Shown here one piece after another: positions 59,263 through 64,000 of a stretch of 64,000 bases of DNA; the first letter of the stretch is position 1; each line of letters starts with the position of its first letter. The position numbers were made by a program, and so were the translations under genes. Origin of the DNA: Cladopsammia gracilis (Eukaryota > Cnidaria > Anthozoa > Scleractinia > Dendrophylliidae); contig JAJGOT010000921.1 of assembly GCA_022457155.1 (NCBI GenBank), positions 67,001 to 131,000 on the forward strand, read 5' to 3'. Below the pieces are notes generated by a model. The model searched no databases. It saw only the letters and a program-made list of their open reading frames with translations, and was not told the origin of the DNA.

Positions 59263-62200
59263 GTCTTTAGCTGCATGGCAATCATTTGCGCGAACGACAA
59301 ACTTGCGAGGATGGTCGCGATTGAAAAAAGATGAACTGGTGCAGTTTTTAGTTGAAAATCTTTGGCAAGGAGGGGGATTGGATCAACCCAAAATGAACAA
59401 AGCAGTTCGTTTAAGAATTCGGAAAAGACGAAAAGTCAACCCTCTAGATGCCGAAAATCCAGAAACAGATGTGCCTATTTTGGTTCCGGAAAGAAGAATT
59501 TTTCCTCCCAGAGCCATTCCCAGAGCGATTGAACAAAATGTGGAAACAGTTTCGGATTGGTTGAATTGGTTGGAAAATGTGGATGATGTTGATATTCGGA
59601 GAAGAGCCAATCCCGCTGTAGAAGATTTGCGAAGGCAAACCCAACAATTGTGGGAAGACAGGTTGGTCGTGGAAGAAGGGCAATCCGCTTTGCGAGGATT
59701 CGCGAGACAATTCATAATTCAAGGAGATGATTCCATTTCACCCCAAGAGTTTTTCCGGAGAGCAAGATGGTTGGTTCTCAGGCTCCTGCGAGAAAATCCA
59801 CAAACAAGAGTGAAATGCGTTTTGAATGTGGAAATGTCCCAAACCAATTTGGCTTCTGGAGAGGAAGTGATTGAAGATCCATTTTTCCATTCCCGGCAGA
59901 AAAGGAATTTGGGGAACAACGCTGTGGAGATTCTGGATGAAATGGAAAGAGAAATGATTGAGAATCTGGAAAACTTCAATCGCAGGGGAAGTAATTGGTT
60001 GTTTGAAAGAGTTTTGCGTTTGGAAATTCATTTTGTGCGCTGGAACCCACTGCGAGGATCTGGGTGGATTGAACTGCCTGCCGACTTGGCAAACAAGAAA
60101 GCCGTGATCAACATGCAAAATGAAGATAACATGTGCTTCAAATGGTGCTTGGGCAGAGCCGCAAATATGGTTAAGGTCCATCCGGAAAGAATCACACCGG
60201 CTTTGCGAGAACAAGCAGAAGAGATGAATTAGGTTAGTTGCGAATTCCCCATGGCCGTGGAAAAAATCAAGTTTTTTGAGGCCAGAAATCCTGACATTTC
60301 AGTGAACGTTTTTGGCTGGGATAGATTTGTTTTTCCCCTGAGAATCACCAAGGAAGAAAGGGGACTTCATGTGGATTTGATTCTGCTGACAGAAGAATTC
60401 AAAACGCACTATTGCCTGGTGAAGAATTTCTCCCGCCTTGCAAGCTCCCAAGTTTCGCGAAATGGGCATGAAAGATTTTTCTGCAAAAGATGCCTCAATT
60501 CATTTCCCAGAGTGGAAAGTCTGGAGAAACACAAAACCATTTGCGGAGACTTTGAGGCCGCGAGAATTGAACTTCCAGGAGGAACTTGTTCCTTCCAAAA
60601 CTATGCAAAAATGATGCATCTGTCTGCATGAGTCAATCTTGAAACCGCTGAGGGGAACTCAAAAAACCCACGAGCATATCCCCTGCGGATTTGCGTTTCA
60701 TCTCGTTTCCCCGTTTTTGCAAATGGAGCCTGTGTTGAAGAGAGCTGCAAATGAAAATGAAAAACTTCCCAGAGAGTTCATTCGGGAATTAATTTCCCAG
60801 GTGAAACAAGCTCACCTGAGTTTGAAGAAAAAGGAAATGATTCCCCTGACCAACCAAGAATGGAAATAATTTCGAGAAGCGAAAGTGTGTTGGTTGTGTC
60901 GAGAAAAATTCGGAGAAAAAAGTCTGTCCAAGGTGAGGGATCACTGTCACTTCTCAGGAAAATTCAGGGGAGCAGCGCATCAATCTTGCAACCTCAAGTT
61001 TCAAAGGCCAAAATTCACCCCTGTGTTTTTGCACAATCTGCAAAATTATGATGCCCATCTTTTTGTGCGAGCTTTGGGGACAATGGATGAAGTTTTGAGC
61101 GTGACATGCATCCCCAACAACGAGGAGAAATATATTTCCTTTTCCCTGAAATTCGAGTTGAAAAAAGAATGGAATGAGGAGAAAGGGAAAGAATTTTCAG
61201 TGAAACATGAAATTCGATTTCTGGATTCCTTCAAATTCACGCTGGCAGGATTGGAATCGCTGGCAAAAAATCTCCCCAAAGAAGAATTGAAAGAAATCAC
61301 CAGATTTTTTGGTGAGAAAAGCGATTTGATGCGGCGAAAAGGAGTTTATCCCTATGAATTCATGACAGGATTTGACAAATTCGAGCAAAAATTACCGAAA
61401 AAGACCGCGTTTTTCTCCAGATTGAATCAGGAAAAAGTCTCAGATGAAGATTTTGCCCATGCCGAGAAAGTGTGGGAAGAGTTTGAAGTGAAAAATATGG
61501 GCGAGTTTCACGATCTTTATCTGAAAACGGACGTGCTCTGCTTGCAGATGTCATGGAAAGTTTCAGAAAACTTTGCGAAGAAAACTATGAACTGGATCCA
61601 GCGCACTTTTTCGCTACCCCTGGGTTGGCTTGGGATGCAATGCTGAAAGTGACCGGAGCGAACTTGGAACTTCTGGAGGATGTGGAACAGTTGTTGATGA
61701 TTGAAAAAGGAGTCAGGGGAGGAAACGCAAATGCATTCAAGCGATTTGCGAAAGCAAACAACCAATATATGAAGAATTTCGATCCAAAAGAAGAATCTCG
61801 TTTCCTGGTTTATTTGGACGCAAACAACCTTTATGGATGGGCCATGTCGCAGCCTCTTCCAGTTGGGAAATTCCAATGGATGAGCGAAGAAGATTTGCAA
61901 AACTGGGAAAAGTTTGTGAAAACAGAAGATCGAGGTTGCATTCTTGAAGTTGATCTCATTTATCCCCCAGAATTGCATGACGACCATAATGATTTTCCCC
62001 TGGCTCCGGAAAAACTGGCGCTGGGTGGGATTGAAAAACTCACGCAAAATCTGAGGGACAAAGAAGGCATGGTTTTGCACGGTCGCAATCTAGCATTTTA
62101 TCTTTCCCTGGGAATGAAGTTGAAAAAGATCAGGCGAGGAATCAAATTCGAAGAAGCACCTTTCATGAAATGTTATATTGACAAAAACACTGCCCTGAGA

Positions 62201-63078
62201 TCCAAGGGAAAAACGAAGTTTGAAAAAGATTTCTTCAAACTCATGAACAACTCAGTCTTTGGGAAAACCATGGAAAACCTGAGAAACCGAGTCACGATTG
62301 AACTGGTGAAAGATGCGGAAAGGGCAGAAAAGCTGGTGAATAAATGCAACTTCGCCGATGTGAGAATTTTCGATGAGTTTCTGATTGCAGTCAAGATGAG
62401 GAAAACGCGAGTGGTCATGAATAAACCCATCTTTGTCGGGATGTCAATCTTGGATCTGTCCAAACTTTTGATGTATGATTTCCACTATGAATATGTGAAG
62501 AAAAAGTGGGAAAATGTTTCTCTCCTGTACACCGACACAGATTCTTTGGTGCTGGAGATTGAAACGGAAGATTTCTTTGCGGACATTGCGGGGGATGTGG
62601 CAGAATGGTTTGACACAAATGATTTTTCCCCAGAGCATCCGGCAGTGTTGAATGGAATGCCAATCGTGCCGAGGAACAAGAAAAAGATTGGGTTGATGAA
62701 AGATGAATGCGGGGTGCCATTCTGACAGAATTTGTCGCCCTGAGACCGAAACTGTATTCTCTCCTGATTGAGGAGAATGCAAAAACCACGGGGGAACAAA
62801 AGGCAAAAGGAGTGAAAAAATGCATGATCAAAAAGAGTTTGAGGCATGCAAACTTCATGAAATGTTTGAGGACAAAACAAAAGCAACTCAGGAGGCAAAG
62901 TATCTTCCGCAGCAGGGGGCACCATTTGTTCACGGAAAACATGACCAAAATTGCGCTGAGTGCGGAAGATGACAAAAGAGTGATTTTGGGAAATGGAATT
63001 GATACGCTGGCGTTGGGGCATTGGAGACTGGGAGAAATATTCTCCCCAAATGAGCGTGAGATTTTGGAAAATGGCTAA
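59263..63078 (+). pseudogene. Protein-primed DNA polymerase B (Polinton type), multiply broken
   Basis: It starts at ATG 59263 with a SAP-like segment (AWQSFARTTNLRGWSRLKKDELVQFL). A terminal-protein-like region follows to about 60200. Next is a zinc finger (FFCKRCLNSFP...HKTIC, about 60480), then a cysteine/histidine segment (CWLC...RDHCH...CNLKF, about 60885-60995). The palm has motif A DANNLYG (about 61828), motif B KLMNNSVFGKT (about 62238) and motif C YTDTDS (about 62530). Lesions: stop and frameshift at about 60230; frameshift near 60629, where the ExoI D-x-E segment is lost; in-frame TAA at 60867; frameshift near 61545; frameshift near 62715. The product cannot be made as a whole. Confidence 0.93.
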
Positions 63079-63079
63079 T

Positions 63080-63390
63080 TTCAAGATTTTTGTCTTGTGC
63101 TCATTTCGGCAGGAGTAGGTGATAAAAGAGAGTTCTGGGACAGTCCAAAATTCCCCTGAATTTCACAGAATTTTCACAGATCCAACAAATTCCAAAAATC
63201 CAACGATTGCTGTCATTTTTCACACAACTCCGGAACTTGTCAAATCTGCTCAAACTCATCAGAATTGTGAGGATTCTGTCGATTTGAACTGGTGAAAAAT
63301 AATTTTTCATTTGCTGCAATCTGCAGAAAATATTTCTGTGAAATTCAGGGGAATTTTGGACTGTCCCAGAACTCTCTTTTATCACCTACT
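63080..63390 (-). repeat. Right TIR of the Polinton
   Basis: 63114-63390 is the same 277-bp palindrome as at the left end, with a few substitutions. It is preceded by the inverted form of CTGCCGAAATGAGCACAAGA. PolB ends just inside it. Confidence 0.93.
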
Positions 63391-63459
63391 ACGCTAGTGA
63401 TACATGTGTCACAAATCACTGTAACATCAGGTTCATTTTTTGGTTTAAATTTGTTCCAG

Positions 63460-63522
63460 GATGGAGATGGAAAGTGTGATGCAGAGAAGGTGTCCACAAG
63501 AAAGGAAACACCAAAGGGAAAA
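63460..63522 (+). CDS. Possible short host exon
   Basis: 63 nt between a pyrimidine-rich acceptor (TTTAAATTTGTTCCAG) and a donor-like GTTAGT. It is open in one frame (DGDGKCDAEKVSTRKETPKGK minus its last residue). Weak evidence. Confidence 0.22.
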
Positions 63523-64000
63523 GTTAGTGAAATTCCAATGTGTATTATAAAACTTAACAGTAAATCACTAGGACATTTTACATTGGGACACCCCGTTCCC
63601 CCTCTCCTTTTGCAATGTCAGAATAGTAATTCAAAAAAGCTGACAAAATTAATGTTTAGACACCTGAGTTGCAATCCTTAAAGTAACAGTACCGGCAACA
63701 AAAAGCTAGGATATTGGTATCATTCCTGTCAAGAAAACAGATGAGACATGCCATAAGAAAATATAGATTTGTCCAAACTTGTAAATGTACTGTACATTCT
63801 TACATTCAACTGTTAAAAATTAAGTTTCTGCAATACAAATTATACAGAATACAATAAAAGTACTGCCGACTGCATCCAGTCTGCCATGTTACAATAGTTG
63901 CAAATATTATGATCAATTTTTATTTCATCTTTTTGTATGTTTTGGTTTTGTTGTTATGCTGTACTATGATCAAGGTATATGCCAGTTGGGAATGAAGCTT
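63523..64000. other. Non-coding to window end
   Basis: AT-rich sequence with no recognised gene or repeat. Confidence 0.4.

Larger units (their letters stand above)
44119..63390. mobile_element. Polinton/Maverick (adintovirus-like) provirus, 19.3 kb
   Basis: Inverted repeats starting AGTAGGTGATAAAA bound the element; Polinton ends normally start with AG. It holds the full Polinton gene set: rve integrase with chromodomain, protein-primed PolB, A32/FtsK-type ATPase, adenain-like protease, double jelly-roll major and single jelly-roll minor capsid proteins. Accessory genes are listed separately. Genes form six blocks of alternating strand with divergent starts 39-66 bp apart. Flanking 6-bp target duplications are not clear. 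At least three genes are disabled, so the copy is an old or decaying insertion. Confidence 0.96.

Noticed and set aside
44113..63396. 6-bp target duplication of the Polinton
   Set aside because: Adjacent bases are TACACT on the left and ACGCTA on the right; only a 5-bp near match (ACACT/ACGCT) exists.

Overview
The window is animal nuclear DNA, AT-rich and gene-poor, and built almost entirely from mobile elements. A cnidarian (coral or sea anemone) is the best guess. The basis is the co-occurrence of a chromodomain Polinton, Penelope-like retroelements with hammerhead ribozymes, a THAP/DDE transposon, many TTAA-flanked short elements and a repeat protein family I associate with cnidarian genomes. 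This is inference, because no ribosomal or mitochondrial marker is present. Host genes are visible only as scattered exons: a 72-nt leucine-rich-repeat exon at 29468-29539, two possible exons at 5544-5957 on the minus strand, and a weak one near 63460.

Layout. 1-5.98 kb: a TTAA short element, a broken THAP/DDE transposase, and non-coding DNA. 5991-16335: a 10.3-kb element with 2.5-3.2-kb terminal inverted repeats (TIRs) and a likely 4-bp target duplication (GCGG). It sits one base into the third codon of a small ORF. It carries a complete tRNA-His gene, CRE/CCAAT promoter blocks (one with a perfect Maf site), TTAGGG-like units in its TIRs, and about eight small genes. None is a recognisable transposase; they include a DEDDh/Maelstrom-like protein and a protein with a CHC2-primase-like zinc motif. 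I could not assign this element to a known family, and it is the best candidate here for something undescribed. 16.3-24.5 kb: a tandem duplication with two nested short elements, a decayed repeat-borne gene, and more short elements. 24.5-26.2 and 31.9-36.2 kb: Penelope-like elements, including a head-to-head inverted pair with a hammerhead ribozyme at each outer end. 36.5-42.1 kb: a gag-only retroelement remnant between direct repeats, one of which was split by a TTAA element.

44119-63390 is a 19.3-kb Polinton/Maverick (adintovirus-like provirus). Each TIR is itself a 277-bp palindrome. Left to right: VLTF3-like factor and an acidic protein (+); integrase with chromodomain, PLA2-domain protein, adenain-like protease, core protein, major capsid protein, basic small protein, penton-type minor capsid protein and a PPxY protein (-); packaging ATPase, fibre-like protein and a membrane protein (+); a repeat-HTH protein, a possible ssDNA-binding protein, a small protein and a second HTH protein (-); protein-primed DNA polymerase B (+). 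Together these would replicate, package and integrate a linear genome and build an icosahedral particle with a spike. The polymerase has at least five disabling lesions, the capsid gene one frameshift and the large HTH gene a frameshift plus a stop. This copy is therefore a decayed provirus unless some lesions are assembly errors. A roughly 0.5-0.7-kb promoter-like cassette occurs twice inside it in opposite orientation.
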